A stretch of DNA of 64,000 nt from Clostridiisalibacter paucivorans DSM 22131 (GCF_000620125.1 NZ_JHVL01000006.1:1-64000); one strand, 5' to 3'; numbered from the stretch's first letter, positions 53,442 through 62,683 are shown. Program-made: numbers and translations. The notes: generated from the sequence alone by a model not told the origin.

Positions 53442-55706
53442 TTGAAATTTAATAAAAAGTTTAAAAATATTAAATCAAAAGCCATTTTTATTCCACTAAT
53501 AATAGTATTAATGTTAAGTATTATTGCTAGTGGTATTATTAATGGAATAAAAAAATCACAATACAATAATTTAAAAACGGAGTCGTTAATTTTTGCTAAA
53601 AATCACTCCCATAGTTTAAGTAAAGTCATTGAAGCAAATGAAATTATCAATAGGTTACTTGAAGAAAAGTTACAAATTTCCAGTAGAACAATAACTTTTT
53701 ACGATGGGGAATTTAGTAATAATTTACTTAATGAAATGGCTCAAAATTTAAAAATAGATAAAATATATTACTATAGCTCAGAAGGTAAAATAATATATTC
53801 TAGCGATGCAAACTATATAGGGTGGAAGGTATATGAGGGGCATCCAGTTTATGAATTTATGAACAGTAAAAATGAAAATCTTGTAGAAGACATAAGAAGG
53901 GATACGGAATCAGAATTTTATTATAAATACGCTTATTTTAGATTGCCACATAACGGTTTTATCCAGGTAGGTATTTCGGCTGATAAAATACACGATTTTC
54001 TCGAAAACTTTGATGTACAAGATGTACTTGAAAATCTAAAAGAAAATACAAAGGCTGTTGAGATTTGTTTAATTGATAATAATTTTAAAATTATAAGCAG
54101 CACTAATCTGGAGATTATTGGACAAGAGATAGTTGATGATAAAGTTAGAGAGATGATTTTAAAAAACAATGAATACAGCCAGATAGATAGTACTGGTGAT
54201 GAGAATGTATACGATATCTATGTACCAGTAGATTATAATAATGATAGGATAGGTACTCTTCACTTTACTAAATCCTTAAAAGAGATGGAGGACTTTGTAA
54301 AATCAATAAATGTGGTATGGAAGATAAGCATTTTTGTAATATTCATTTCTATGGCATATATAATTTTTTATATATATTACGAAAATAAGCAATTAATAAA
54401 GTTAGCTTACTATGATTCACTAACAGATCTACCTAATAAAAAATACCTAATAGATCATTTGACAGAGGATATTGGAAAAGATAAAGATTATAACAGAGCA
54501 ATATTACTAATCAACTGTATTGATTTTAAGTCTGTCAATTTACTATCTGGTTACCAATATGGCGATAAGGTCCTAAAGAAAATGTCTATTGAAATAAAAA
54601 AGATTCTAGATTCAAATCATATGGCATTTAGATTTACAGCTGATAGGTTTGTAGTCTATGTAAACAATTATCAAGATAAGGATGAATTAATCTTACTATC
54701 AAAAAGGATTGAAAGTGCACTAAAGGGAATTTCCATAATTGAAAGTAAATATATAGATATACAAATTGGAATCGTTGAAATAAACAACAACTACGAAGAT
54801 GTGGATCAAATATTAAAGGATGTTTCCATTGCTTTAAATCATATTAATGATAATGATAATAATTATATATTCTTTAATAGTGAAATGGAGAAGATAATTA
54901 CACGGGAGAATTATATAGAAGGAGAACTCAGAAAATCTCTTGCTCAAGAAAATACTGAAAAGATATATTTGGAATATCAGCCTCAGGTAGAATTAAAAAC
55001 TAATAGAGTCATTGGATTTGAAGCATTAGCACGTATGAAGACTGAGAAGCTTGGATTTATTTCTCCACTAGAGTTTATTGATGTAGCTGAAAGAAAACAT
55101 TTGATTGCACCACTGGGTGACTTTATTCTTAAAAAAGCCTGTAGTTTTTTAAAAAGATTAAATATGGATGGGTATAAAGAAGTTAAGGTTGCAGTTAATG
55201 TTTCAGGTATTCAATTATTACGTGATGATTTTAATATCAGCGTAGAGAATACTATAAACAAAGCAGGAATAAATGGGTCAAACTTAGAACTAGAAATAAC
55301 TGAATCAATATTAGTTAAAAACTTTGATTTGATAAATGAGAAACTTGAAAAATTAAGAGGAATGGGTATAACAATTGCACTAGATGACTTTGGCACAGGA
55401 TATTCATCATTTGCCCGCCTTAGGGAGTTAAATATTGATTTAGTAAAAATTGATAAACTATTTATTGATGGGATAATTTGCAGAAAATATAATGAGCTAA
55501 TCACTGGGGATATTATTTCCATGTCTCATAAAATCGGACTAGCTGTTGTGGCTGAGGGTGTGGAGGTTGAAGAACAGAAGCAATACCTAATTGACTATAA
55601 CTGTGATTTCATGCAAGGATACTTATTTAGTAGACCCCTTGCAGAGGAGAATGCTTTGCAAATTTTACAAGATAATATGAACAAATTATCTAAAAAAGAT
55701 GGTTAA
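53442..55706 (+). CDS. Membrane sensor with degenerate GGDEF and intact EAL domain
   Basis: A 754-residue c-di-GMP phosphodiesterase. Two membrane helices (about 12-32 and 295-315) flank a Cache-like extracellular sensor. The GGDEF domain (about 330-480) has TADRF in place of GGDEF, so it is probably a regulatory GTP-binding or inert domain. The EAL domain (about 495-745) keeps FEALAR, VAVNVSG, ELEITES, DDFGTGYSS, IDLVKIDK and AEGVE, the full catalytic set. TTG 53442 is behind GGGGGGAG; an upstream ATG at 53409 has none. It lies between two other c-di-GMP genes. Confidence 0.88.
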   Translation: MKFNKKFKNIKSKAIFIPLIIVLMLSIIASGIINGIKKSQYNNLKTESLIFAKNHSHSLSKVIEANEIINRLLEEKLQISSRTITFYDGEFSNNLLNEMAQNLKIDKIYYYSSEGKIIYSSDANYIGWKVYEGHPVYEFMNSKNENLVEDIRRDTESEFYYKYAYFRLPHNGFIQVGISADKIHDFLENFDVQDVLENLKENTKAVEICLIDNNFKIISSTNLEIIGQEIVDDKVREMILKNNEYSQIDSTGDENVYDIYVPVDYNNDRIGTLHFTKSLKEMEDFVKSINVVWKISIFVIFISMAYIIFYIYYENKQLIKLAYYDSLTDLPNKKYLIDHLTEDIGKDKDYNRAILLINCIDFKSVNLLSGYQYGDKVLKKMSIEIKKILDSNHMAFRFTADRFVVYVNNYQDKDELILLSKRIESALKGISIIESKYIDIQIGIVEINNNYEDVDQILKDVSIALNHINDNDNNYIFFNSEMEKIITRENYIEGELRKSLAQENTEKIYLEYQPQVELKTNRVIGFEALARMKTEKLGFISPLEFIDVAERKHLIAPLGDFILKKACSFLKRLNMDGYKEVKVAVNVSGIQLLRDDFNISVENTINKAGINGSNLELEITESILVKNFDLINEKLEKLRGMGITIALDDFGTGYSSFARLRELNIDLVKIDKLFIDGIICRKYNELITGDIISMSHKIGLAVVAEGVEVEEQKQYLIDYNCDFMQGYLFSRPLAEENALQILQDNMNKLSKKDG

Positions 55707-55715
55707 AGATAAGAT

Positions 55716-57230
55716 ATGAGATACCATGAATTTATTATCATTTCTATGTTAATTTATAGCACAATAATCTCTTTGATGTACAGAAGTTTAAAGTTTAAAA
55801 CGAAAAAGGTTCCAAATTTAGAAGAGCTGAGGGATAGTAAGGAGAAATTAGAGCTTATACTAAACTCTACAGCTGAAGCAATATATGAGATTGATGATAA
55901 AGGGAATTGTACTTTTTGCAATAGGCGTTGTTTAGAAATCCTTGGATACTATGACCATAGTGATCTTCTAGGTAAGAACATGCATACTCAGATTCATCAT
56001 AGTTATAAAGATGGTAGTCCTATGTTTATAAAGGATTGTAAAATCATTGAATCTTTGAAGACAGGTATAGGAGCACATTCGGATGATGAGGTTTTTTGGA
56101 CATCAGATGGAAAATTTTTTGATGTAGAATATCGTTCTTACCCCAAATTAAAAGATAGAGAGGTTATTGGTGCTGTAGTAACCTTTGTTGATATAACAGA
56201 GGAGAAAAAGACGCGGGAGGAAATAATTTATTTAAGTTGTCACGATCCACTGACAGGCCTTTATAATAGGATGTTTTTTGAAACTGAACTGAAACGTTTA
56301 GATACTGAAAGGAATTTACCTATATCTGTTATTGTTGGGGATGCTAATAATCTAAAGCTTACTAATGATGTATTTGGGCATTCTGTTGGTGATGAACTAT
56401 TAAAGAAGATATCAGAAGTATTTAAAGGGGTTTGTAGGTCTGATGATATTATAGCACGTATAGGTGGGGATGAATTTGTAATCCTTTTACCAAATACAGA
56501 GGCAAGGGCTGCAGAAAAGATTATTAAAAGGATAAAAGATGAAATTTCTAAGGAAGAAATTATGGCTATTAAAACAAGTATATCAATGGGGACTAGCACT
56601 AGGGAAAATATCGGCCAGGATATTTTAAATGTATTAGAGGATGCTGAAAATAAAATGTATTACGATAAAACAATTAATAGTAAAAATAACAATATAGATC
56701 AGATAAGAGGAATAATAGATTCATTACATGAAAATTATCCTAGAGAAAAAATACACTCTAAGAATGTTAGCAGGTTAAGTCAAGCTATAGGTAGAGCAAT
56801 GAATCTATCTAAAGAAGAAACGAGGAAACTACAAGACGCAGGATACTTGCATGACATAGGTAAATTAGTTTTAGATGATAGGATAATTGGAAATGGGCCA
56901 GTTACTGAAAAAGAGATTCGAGAGTACAAGCGGCATTCTGTTGTAGGCTATAGAATTTTAAATTCATTTGATAAGACTTTAGATTTAGCCAATGTTGTTT
57001 TAGCACACCATGAACATTGGGATGGATCAGGATTTCCCAAAGGATTGAAGGGTAATGAAATTCCATTGTTAGCTAGAATCATTGCAGTAGCAGAGGGCTA
57101 CGATTCAAAAACAAATGAAATGAATAAAATTATTATGAAGAAAGAGGATGCTATAGACTATATTAAAAAAGAGTCAGGTATAAAGTTTGACCCATATATT
57201 GTAGATATTTTTATAAAAAGTATAAAGTAA
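55716..57230 (+). CDS. PAS-GGDEF-HD-GYP bifunctional cyclic-di-GMP enzyme
   Basis: A 504-residue protein with one N-terminal helix, a PAS domain (about 40-165; ILNSTAEAIYEIDDKGNCTFCNRRCLEILGY), a GGDEF domain with intact IGGDEFVILL (about 170-315), and HD-GYP (about 320-504) with HDIGKL and HHEHWDGSGFPKGLKGNEIPLLARIIAVAEGYD. It could both make and break c-di-GMP depending on the PAS signal. It starts 10 bases after the EAL gene with a weak ribosome site, so translation is probably coupled. Confidence 0.88.
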   Translation: MRYHEFIIISMLIYSTIISLMYRSLKFKTKKVPNLEELRDSKEKLELILNSTAEAIYEIDDKGNCTFCNRRCLEILGYYDHSDLLGKNMHTQIHHSYKDGSPMFIKDCKIIESLKTGIGAHSDDEVFWTSDGKFFDVEYRSYPKLKDREVIGAVVTFVDITEEKKTREEIIYLSCHDPLTGLYNRMFFETELKRLDTERNLPISVIVGDANNLKLTNDVFGHSVGDELLKKISEVFKGVCRSDDIIARIGGDEFVILLPNTEARAAEKIIKRIKDEISKEEIMAIKTSISMGTSTRENIGQDILNVLEDAENKMYYDKTINSKNNNIDQIRGIIDSLHENYPREKIHSKNVSRLSQAIGRAMNLSKEETRKLQDAGYLHDIGKLVLDDRIIGNGPVTEKEIREYKRHSVVGYRILNSFDKTLDLANVVLAHHEHWDGSGFPKGLKGNEIPLLARIIAVAEGYDSKTNEMNKIIMKKEDAIDYIKKESGIKFDPYIVDIFIKSIK

Positions 57231-57310
57231 CAATTACAAGTTCAATGATGAGTAAAAAAACTAACATATTTAAGCTATAGTCAAGAAATAAGCTGTAGTT
57301 AAAAAAACAG

Positions 57311-57366
57311 AGGGTATAACGAGGGCAAAGTTGAGGTCATGAAAGACCAAATAAACTTTGCTCTTT
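57311..57366 (+). promoter_or_regulatory. Attenuator-like leader hairpin before the truncated gene at 57403
   Basis: GGGCAAAGTT pairs with AACTTTGCTC, enclosing an inner GGTC/GACC stem, followed by TTTTTT. After it comes GTGCCTAAAAACAGAAAGGA and the ribosome site. The same layout and the same TGCCTAAAAACAGAAAG sequence occur before the gene at 61979. Confidence 0.65.
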
Positions 57367-57402
57367 TTTGTGCCTAAAAACAGAAAGGAAGGATTGAGAT
57401 CA

Positions 57403-57513
57403 ATGTCAAAATTCTTTATGTATGAAACATCCTTGGAGGGGATAGAGCAAGTGGCCGTAGAATTCACCAATTATGCCTCCTTACAGTCACATTCTTGGGA
57501 ATTCCTGACATGA
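57403..57513 (+). pseudogene. Truncated copy of the gene at 61979
   Basis: A 36-codon reading frame. Its first 16 residues, MSKFFMYETSLEGIEQ, match MSKLFMYGTSLEGIEQ of the 229-residue protein at 61979; the rest is unrelated and stops soon. The leader and about 30 bases before the start are also shared, so this is the 5' end of a second copy cut short. Confidence 0.8.
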
Positions 57514-57515
57514 GA

Positions 57516-57548
57516 CCTAATCCTATTTATTTCATAAATAGGATTAGG
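57516..57548. repeat. Perfect 15-bp inverted repeat with 3-base loop
   Basis: CCTAATCCTATTTAT, TTC, ATAAATAGGATTAGG. It follows directly on the stop of the truncated gene at 57403. There is no clear T-tract (GTTTC), so it may be a terminator relic or the scar of an inserted element. Confidence 0.7.
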
Positions 57549-57571
57549 GTTTCAAAGGCTATGGTAGACAT

Positions 57572-57916
57572 ATGATTTGTGGATCAGGACATTTTGAATA
57601 TGACCATAATCTAGAAGAGTATATTGATTTTAAAAGATATGGACAAGTAAAAATGAATAATGAAATTGGAACCTTCGCAGACAAGGGATATATTATCTAC
57701 AACGGTTACAATCAAAAGTTATCAAACAAACTATCAGAAAATCTTGGTATGGAGATGCCTGAAATAAAAGAGCAAAAGATAATTAAACTATATATGCCCT
57801 TAACTGTTACAATCTATGATATTGAAAATGATTATGGCTATAGAGAAACCTTAAATGAAACTTTGGAATTAGGAAACTATGCAATAGTTGATTATATTCA
57901 CGAGGTCTTGGTCTAA
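57572..57916 (+). CDS. Hypothetical protein, possibly 5'-truncated
   Basis: A 114-residue frame with no clear ribosome binding site. It is rich in Tyr, Asp and Asn, with a C-terminal ETLNETLELGNYAIVDYIHEVLV. I do not recognise the family. It follows the truncated gene and hairpin and could be the remaining 3' part of a once longer gene; codon use looks like real coding DNA. No membrane helix or signal is visible. Confidence 0.5.
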   Translation: MICGSGHFEYDHNLEEYIDFKRYGQVKMNNEIGTFADKGYIIYNGYNQKLSNKLSENLGMEMPEIKEQKIIKLYMPLTVTIYDIENDYGYRETLNETLELGNYAIVDYIHEVLV

Positions 57917-58014
57917 TATCTGAATAAAATAATTTAAAGAATTTTTTATTGTTAGAAACATTAAGGTTTAATAGGGTATAATAATGTTATAGGCAAAGAA
58001 TGGAGGGATTGTTA

Positions 58015-58062
58015 TGGAACATGTTCAGAATGCACATTTAGAAAGTGAAGATTCAGAATGAT
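58015..58062 (+). CDS. Fifteen-codon ORF before the PIN gene, possible antitoxin remnant
   Basis: GGAGGG, 6 bases, then ATG and 15 codons (MEHVQNAHLESEDSE) ending in TGA that overlaps the PIN-gene ATG. PIN/DUF3368 toxins are normally preceded by an UPF0175-type antitoxin of about 80 residues. Here only a peptide remains, perhaps the fused two ends of a deleted antitoxin gene or a translation-coupling leader. Confidence 0.4.
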
Positions 58063-58546
58063 TGTCATTTCAGATACTACCCCATTAATTTATTTAATGA
58101 AAATTGAATCCTTAAATATATTAGAGAAAATGTACAAGGAAATTATTATCCCAAAGGCAGTTGATGATGAATTAATTATTAATATGGACTATCAAAGTGA
58201 GATAGATATTATTCAAAACTGCAGATTTCTTCAAACAAAAATAGTAAAAGAAGATTTATCGGTGGCTCTTTTGCAAAAACAATTGAAATTAGATCTAGGT
58301 GAAAGCGAAGCAATAGTTTTAGCAAATAATATTGATGCAGACTTGATTATTATAGATGAGAGAAAAGCAAGAAGAATAGCAAAAGATATAGGTCTAAATG
58401 TAACTGGTAATTTAGGAATATTAGTTGAAGCAAAGCAGCGTGGATTAGTCAAGGAATTAAAACCTTTATTAGATAAACTTATAAAAAATGATATTAGAAT
58501 TGGTAAAAAGTTATACCAGGATATTCTAGAGCTAGTAAATGAATAG
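58058..58546 (+). CDS. PIN-domain nuclease (DUF3368 family), probable orphan toxin
   Basis: A 162-residue PIN-fold RNase of the VapC-like toxin type. Acidic metal ligands are at Asp6 (VISDTTPLIYL), Glu (LGESEAIVLA) and Asp (ADLIIIDERKARRIA), in the order expected. The conserved GNLGILVEAKQRGLV segment identifies DUF3368. The start ATG overlaps the stop of a 15-codon ORF, and no full antitoxin is present. Either the toxin is harmless, or its antitoxin is elsewhere. Confidence 0.85.
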   Translation: MIVISDTTPLIYLMKIESLNILEKMYKEIIIPKAVDDELIINMDYQSEIDIIQNCRFLQTKIVKEDLSVALLQKQLKLDLGESEAIVLANNIDADLIIIDERKARRIAKDIGLNVTGNLGILVEAKQRGLVKELKPLLDKLIKNDIRIGKKLYQDILELVNE

Positions 58547-58588
58547 TCTCCATTATTTTACAAGAAAAATAATTGAATAAATTGTAAT

Positions 58589-58631
58589 AAACAAAGTCTT
58601 CAAGATATTAATTTATTTTGAAGGTTTTGTT
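58589..58631 (+). terminator. Possible terminator after the PIN gene
   Basis: AACAAAGTCTTCAA pairs imperfectly with TTGAAGGTTTTGTT around a 15-base loop, followed by GTTTGTAATTT. Confidence 0.5.
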
Positions 58632-58706
58632 GTTTGTAATTTGGTAATATAACTTGCCACCAAGGGGATAGCAGATATTTACAATATCTTTATTGACCTC
58701 TCAAGG

Positions 58707-58868
58707 CACGTTGAGAGTATAATTCTGATGACGTATTGTGGTTCAGAAGAGAAATGATAGAGATTGACCACAACATATAGTGGGTTGAGGGTGAAAATTG
58801 GGTCAAAAATCGGTGGAAAAACACCGTTTTTTGACCCTTTAAAATAGGCCATTTGACAGATGACATTG
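58707..58868 (+). repeat. Long direct repeat, right copy (remnant rlmD 3' end)
   Basis: 162 bases matching 50404-50565. In frame it reads HVESIILMTYCGSEEK and then TGA, a credible RlmD C-terminus with the stop at the same codon as in rlmD. Upstream of CACGTTGA the match stops. The terminator-like stem GGGTCAAAAA/TTTTTTGACCC (58800-58837) is kept. Confidence 0.92.
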
Positions 58869-59303
58869 AGGAATTAGAGAATTGATAAGATAAAAGCGAC
58901 AAATAGGGTTGTAAAGGGTAATTTAATAACCCAATTTATAAAGAATGTATATTATTTAATTGTGATGTATAGCACCAATGTCTATTCACAATGAGGCTAA
59001 CTAAAAGTAAAGTGACCTAAGAATGAAGTTAAGTTTAAAAAAATATATACATTAATATGTAATTTTTAATAGATGAATATGTTGGCTTACCTTATTGAAT
59101 TATAATCTAAGTCTGTAAAATATAACAAGAGACTCTATGTAAGATGTAACTATGTTATTTTGATAATTTTTTCTTCAAACATTTTCATAATCTAGTTATA
59201 TAATTTATGAAAAACACTCCATAAGTGCTATAATACTACCTTATATTTTCTATAATTTTTAGAATATATAATATTTATTCTATTTCTTCTAACAGCTTAA
59301 ATT
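58869..59303. other. AT-rich non-coding stretch
   Basis: No ORF with a ribosome site on either strand, no tRNA and no strong hairpin seen. It separates the right-hand repeat from the MarR operon and may be decayed DNA. Confidence 0.5.
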
Positions 59304-59367
59304 TTGTTGCAAGTGCAACAAGGTTGTGGTAAAATTTATTTATAAATTTTTATTGTATTTGCAACAA
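59304..59367 (+). promoter_or_regulatory. Probable MarR operators
   Basis: TTGTTGCAAGTGCAACAA (59304-59321) is a perfect 8-2-8 palindrome. A second, imperfect site, TTGTATTTGCAACAA (59353-59367), lies just before the MarR gene. Two related sites around the expected promoter fit autorepression. Confidence 0.7.
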
Positions 59368-59390
59368 AATATATTTTAAAGGGGTTTATT

Positions 59391-59843
59391 ATGACAGAAA
59401 TTCTTCGTGAGATAGGAATGATAGCAAGGGCATTAGATTCTATAAGTAATATAGAATTTAAAGAATATGACCTTACAAAAGGGCAGTATTTGTACCTTGT
59501 GAGAATATATGAAAATCCAGGAATAATTCAAGAAAAATTATCTGATATGATAAAAGTAGATAGAACAACAGTATCCCGTGCCTTAAAGAAATTGGAGGTT
59601 AATGGATTTATTGAAAAGAAGGCAGATAAGACTAATAAAAAAATCAATAAACTTTTTCCAACAGAGAAGGGTGAAAATACTTATCATTTTATTAAAAGAG
59701 AACATGACTATTCCAATACTGTAGCATTAGAAGGATTTTCAGAAGAGGAAATGGAAATAATCTCTAACCTTCTTCAAAGAGTAAGAAAAAACATAGAAAA
59801 AGATTGGGATTTTGTGAAAAAAGGAAACAAAAGAAATTATTGA
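59391..59843 (+). CDS. MarR-family transcriptional regulator
   Basis: A 150-residue winged-helix dimer. The recognition part reads QEKLSDMIKVDRTTVSRALKKLEVNGFIEKKADKTNKKINKLFPTEKG, typical of MarR. Two related palindromes precede it, so it probably represses its own operon with the acetyltransferase and B3/B4 genes downstream (25- and 40-base gaps, same strand). The ligand is unknown. Confidence 0.92.
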   Translation: MTEILREIGMIARALDSISNIEFKEYDLTKGQYLYLVRIYENPGIIQEKLSDMIKVDRTTVSRALKKLEVNGFIEKKADKTNKKINKLFPTEKGENTYHFIKREHDYSNTVALEGFSEEEMEIISNLLQRVRKNIEKDWDFVKKGNKRNY

Positions 59844-59868
59844 TTATACAAAGGGGTGATTTAATTAA

Positions 59869-60387
<519 letters not shown>

Positions 60388-60427
60388 TTTAATGGAGTTA
60401 CTATTTACTTTAAGGAGGTATATTTAA

Positions 60428-61135
60428 ATGACTAAATTTGTTGTTGAAGAGGACTTTTGGGGTTTATTTCCTAATGCAAGAATTGGTGTTGTTGTTTGCC
60501 ATAACATAAATAACTTTATAATAGATGAGGATAAATATAAGGAAATGATACTTATCTCAGAAAAACAGGCCTTAAAATATTTAAATAATGAAATATTCAG
60601 CAGTAATGAGGTTATAAAGGTATGGAGAGAGGCCTTTCAAAAATTTAAGACAAAGAAAGGAGCACGATCATCAATTGAAGCACTGTTAAAGCGAGTGCAT
60701 AAGGGGAACCATTTAGGGACTATTAATCCCCTAGTTGATATTTACAACTCTATTTCATTAAAATATGGATTGCCTTGTGGTGGGGAAGATATTGATACAT
60801 TTGTTGGAAATATAAGATTAACTAAGGCAGTTGGAAATGAAAGTTTTGTTACATTAGGAGCAGAGGAAAATTCACCACCCTATGAAGGGGAAGTAATATA
60901 TAAGGATGATGAAGGTGCAATTTGTAGATGCTGGAATTGGAGAGAAGCAGTGAGGACAATGCTTACTGAAAATACAAGAAATGCTTTTCTGTGCATTGAA
61001 TTGGTTGATGAAAGTAGATTAGCAGAGTTTGAGAGTGCTTTAAAGGAATTGTCGGAGGCAGTACAAGATAATTTGGGTGGGATATGCGAAATTTCAATTT
61101 TAGATATTAACAATAAAGAAGTTTTAATAAGATAA
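60428..61135 (+). CDS. B3/B4 tRNA-binding-domain protein
   Basis: A 235-residue stand-alone B3/B4 domain, homologous to the editing region of phenylalanyl-tRNA synthetase beta. Visible features are ARSSIEALLKRVHKG, INPLVDIYNSISLKYGLPCGGEDID and a Gly/Glu-rich PPYEGEVIYKDDEGAICRCWNWRE motif. Stand-alone forms are thought to act in trans on mischarged tRNAs or small amino-acid substrates. AAGGAGG precedes the ATG. Last gene of the presumed MarR operon. Confidence 0.85.
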   Translation: MTKFVVEEDFWGLFPNARIGVVVCHNINNFIIDEDKYKEMILISEKQALKYLNNEIFSSNEVIKVWREAFQKFKTKKGARSSIEALLKRVHKGNHLGTINPLVDIYNSISLKYGLPCGGEDIDTFVGNIRLTKAVGNESFVTLGAEENSPPYEGEVIYKDDEGAICRCWNWREAVRTMLTENTRNAFLCIELVDESRLAEFESALKELSEAVQDNLGGICEISILDINNKEVLIR

Positions 61136-61278
61136 TTTTGAAAAAGAATTTTATTTAAGATTTTTATATCTATATATTAGCTTTTATTATAATACTAAAT
61201 TATATTTACCAGAAATCTAAAAGGATTAGATTCGCCTTGTTTTAGGAAGGGACTATATTATAAAAAGGAGGAGGAACT

Positions 61279-61764
61279 ATGTTTAGAAAAATGAGAAGGA
61301 ATAAACAGTTATTATCTATAGATGATATTGTAGCCGTAATGGAGAGATGTACCAACGGTGTATTAGCATGTATGGGTGATAATGATTATCCTTATGCAGT
61401 TCCGCTTAGTTATGTTTACTTTGACAACAAGATTTACTTTCATTCAGCAAAAGTTGGTCATAAAGTAGATGCTATTATAAAAAATCCGAAGGTGTCTTTT
61501 TCAGTAATTGATGAAGATACAATCGTAAGTGGAGAGTACACGACCTATTTTCGTAGTGTCATTGCATTTGGAAAAGCAAGAGTTGTTGAGGGCGATGAAT
61601 GGGTCAAGGGTTTTGAAGCTTTGGTTGAAAAATATTCAGGAGATCAGCCCAAAAAAGCAAAACAAAAAGAAATAAGTGGATGTACACAGTCTCATGTTAT
61701 TGCAATTGATATTGAACATATAACTGGGAAGGAAGCTATTGAATACATCAGAGCAAAGCAGTAG
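61279..61764 (+). CDS. Pyridoxamine 5'-phosphate oxidase-family (NimA-like) flavin protein
   Basis: A 161-residue split-barrel flavoprotein. It starts with MRRNKQLLSIDDIVAVMERCTNGVLACMGDNDYPYAVPLSYVYFDNKIYFHSAKVGHKVDAI, the classic Pfam Putative_PNPOx/NimA-like pattern, with AKQKEISGCTQSHVIAIDIEHITGKEAIE near the end. Relatives include 5-nitroimidazole reductases and haem-binding proteins. Function cannot be fixed by sequence. GGAGGAGG precedes the ATG. Confidence 0.88.
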   Translation: MFRKMRRNKQLLSIDDIVAVMERCTNGVLACMGDNDYPYAVPLSYVYFDNKIYFHSAKVGHKVDAIIKNPKVSFSVIDEDTIVSGEYTTYFRSVIAFGKARVVEGDEWVKGFEALVEKYSGDQPKKAKQKEISGCTQSHVIAIDIEHITGKEAIEYIRAKQ

Positions 61765-61894
61765 AAAAATATATATAATGGAAACCATATCAACAGATTA
61801 GATATTATATTATCTTTATAGATAAAGAACCATGTTCAACATAAAAATTTTAGTTTATTTATTTTATATAACTCCAAAACTTAATGTAGAAAAT

Positions 61895-61954
61895 AAGAGA
61901 TGCGAAGTCTTTGGTCAATTAATGATCGATAGGCTTCGTTTTATTATGCCTAAA
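61895..61954 (+). promoter_or_regulatory. Attenuator-like leader hairpin before the gene at 61979
   Basis: GCGAAG pairs with CTTCG, with an inner GGTC/GATC stem, followed by TTTTATTATGCCTAAAAACAG. The layout and downstream sequence match the leader at 57311-57366, although the stem bases differ, which suggests that the structure is what is kept. Confidence 0.6.
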
Positions 61955-61978
61955 AACAGAAAGAAAGGATTGAGAATA

Positions 61979-62668
61979 ATGTCAAAATTATTTATGTATG
62001 GAACATCCTTGGAAGGAATAGAGCAACTTATGGTTATGGTTCCAAATTTCCAGCCAAGAAGAAGTGCTATAGTCATCAATAATTATTTTAACTGCCAAGG
62101 AGGTGATGAAAATTGGAAGCTTAGTGTGATTAATGTTGATGATAGTTGCAGGAAATGTGGATACAATAATTCAAATTCCAAAGTTAATGTGGATAAGAAA
62201 AGATATAAAGACTTTGTAATGGATTGTTTTGGAAGGATAAACAATAATTCCTTAAGAGAAAGATTAAAGGGGATTAGTAGGAATTTTAAGGGAGAAGTAT
62301 TTCTAAATTATCATCATAAGGAAAGGTTCTATAATTTTCTGCAAGACCAGGATCTAGATACCAATCATATACAATCGAGATTTATTGCCATTCTATTTTT
62401 ACTTACTGCTAATGAAGGTCTATGGAAGGTTTCAAAACATTTAATAAAATTAAATGGATTTGATTTAAAAGAAATATGTCTTAGGGAAATAGATACTGAT
62501 GGCTATGCCCTATACCAAACTGCAAAGACTCTATCAACTGGGAAGGAATATATAAGAATCAATGAGTTAGCAGATAAGGATTTAATAGATGACTATATAT
62601 TTAAAGCAATAATTAACTCTGCCTTAATCAATAGATATGGGACAGAGTTATTTTTAATTAATAAATAG
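61979..62668 (+). CDS. Unrecognised protein with a CxxC knuckle (family with the truncated copy at 57403)
   Basis: A 229-residue protein I do not recognise. It begins MSKLFMYGTSLEGIEQLMVMVP, contains DDSCRKCGYN (a half zinc-ribbon-type knuckle) and has a mostly helical C-terminal half. I chose ATG 61979 because AAAGGA lies upstream and because the truncated copy at 57403 begins at the same residue; the longer frame from 61832 runs through the leader hairpin. It pairs with the ArdA-like gene downstream (15-base gap), a pairing typical of integrative elements. Confidence 0.65.
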   Translation: MSKLFMYGTSLEGIEQLMVMVPNFQPRRSAIVINNYFNCQGGDENWKLSVINVDDSCRKCGYNNSNSKVNVDKKRYKDFVMDCFGRINNNSLRERLKGISRNFKGEVFLNYHHKERFYNFLQDQDLDTNHIQSRFIAILFLLTANEGLWKVSKHLIKLNGFDLKEICLREIDTDGYALYQTAKTLSTGKEYIRINELADKDLIDDYIFKAIINSALINRYGTELFLINK

Positions 62669-62683
62669 AATGGAGGGAAAAAT

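Noticed and set aside
50404-58868. Calling the segment a functional integrative element with attL/attR
   Set aside because: No integrase, relaxase or excision gene is visible and the repeats are only about 82% identical, so I report it as a possible decayed island, not as a mobile element feature.
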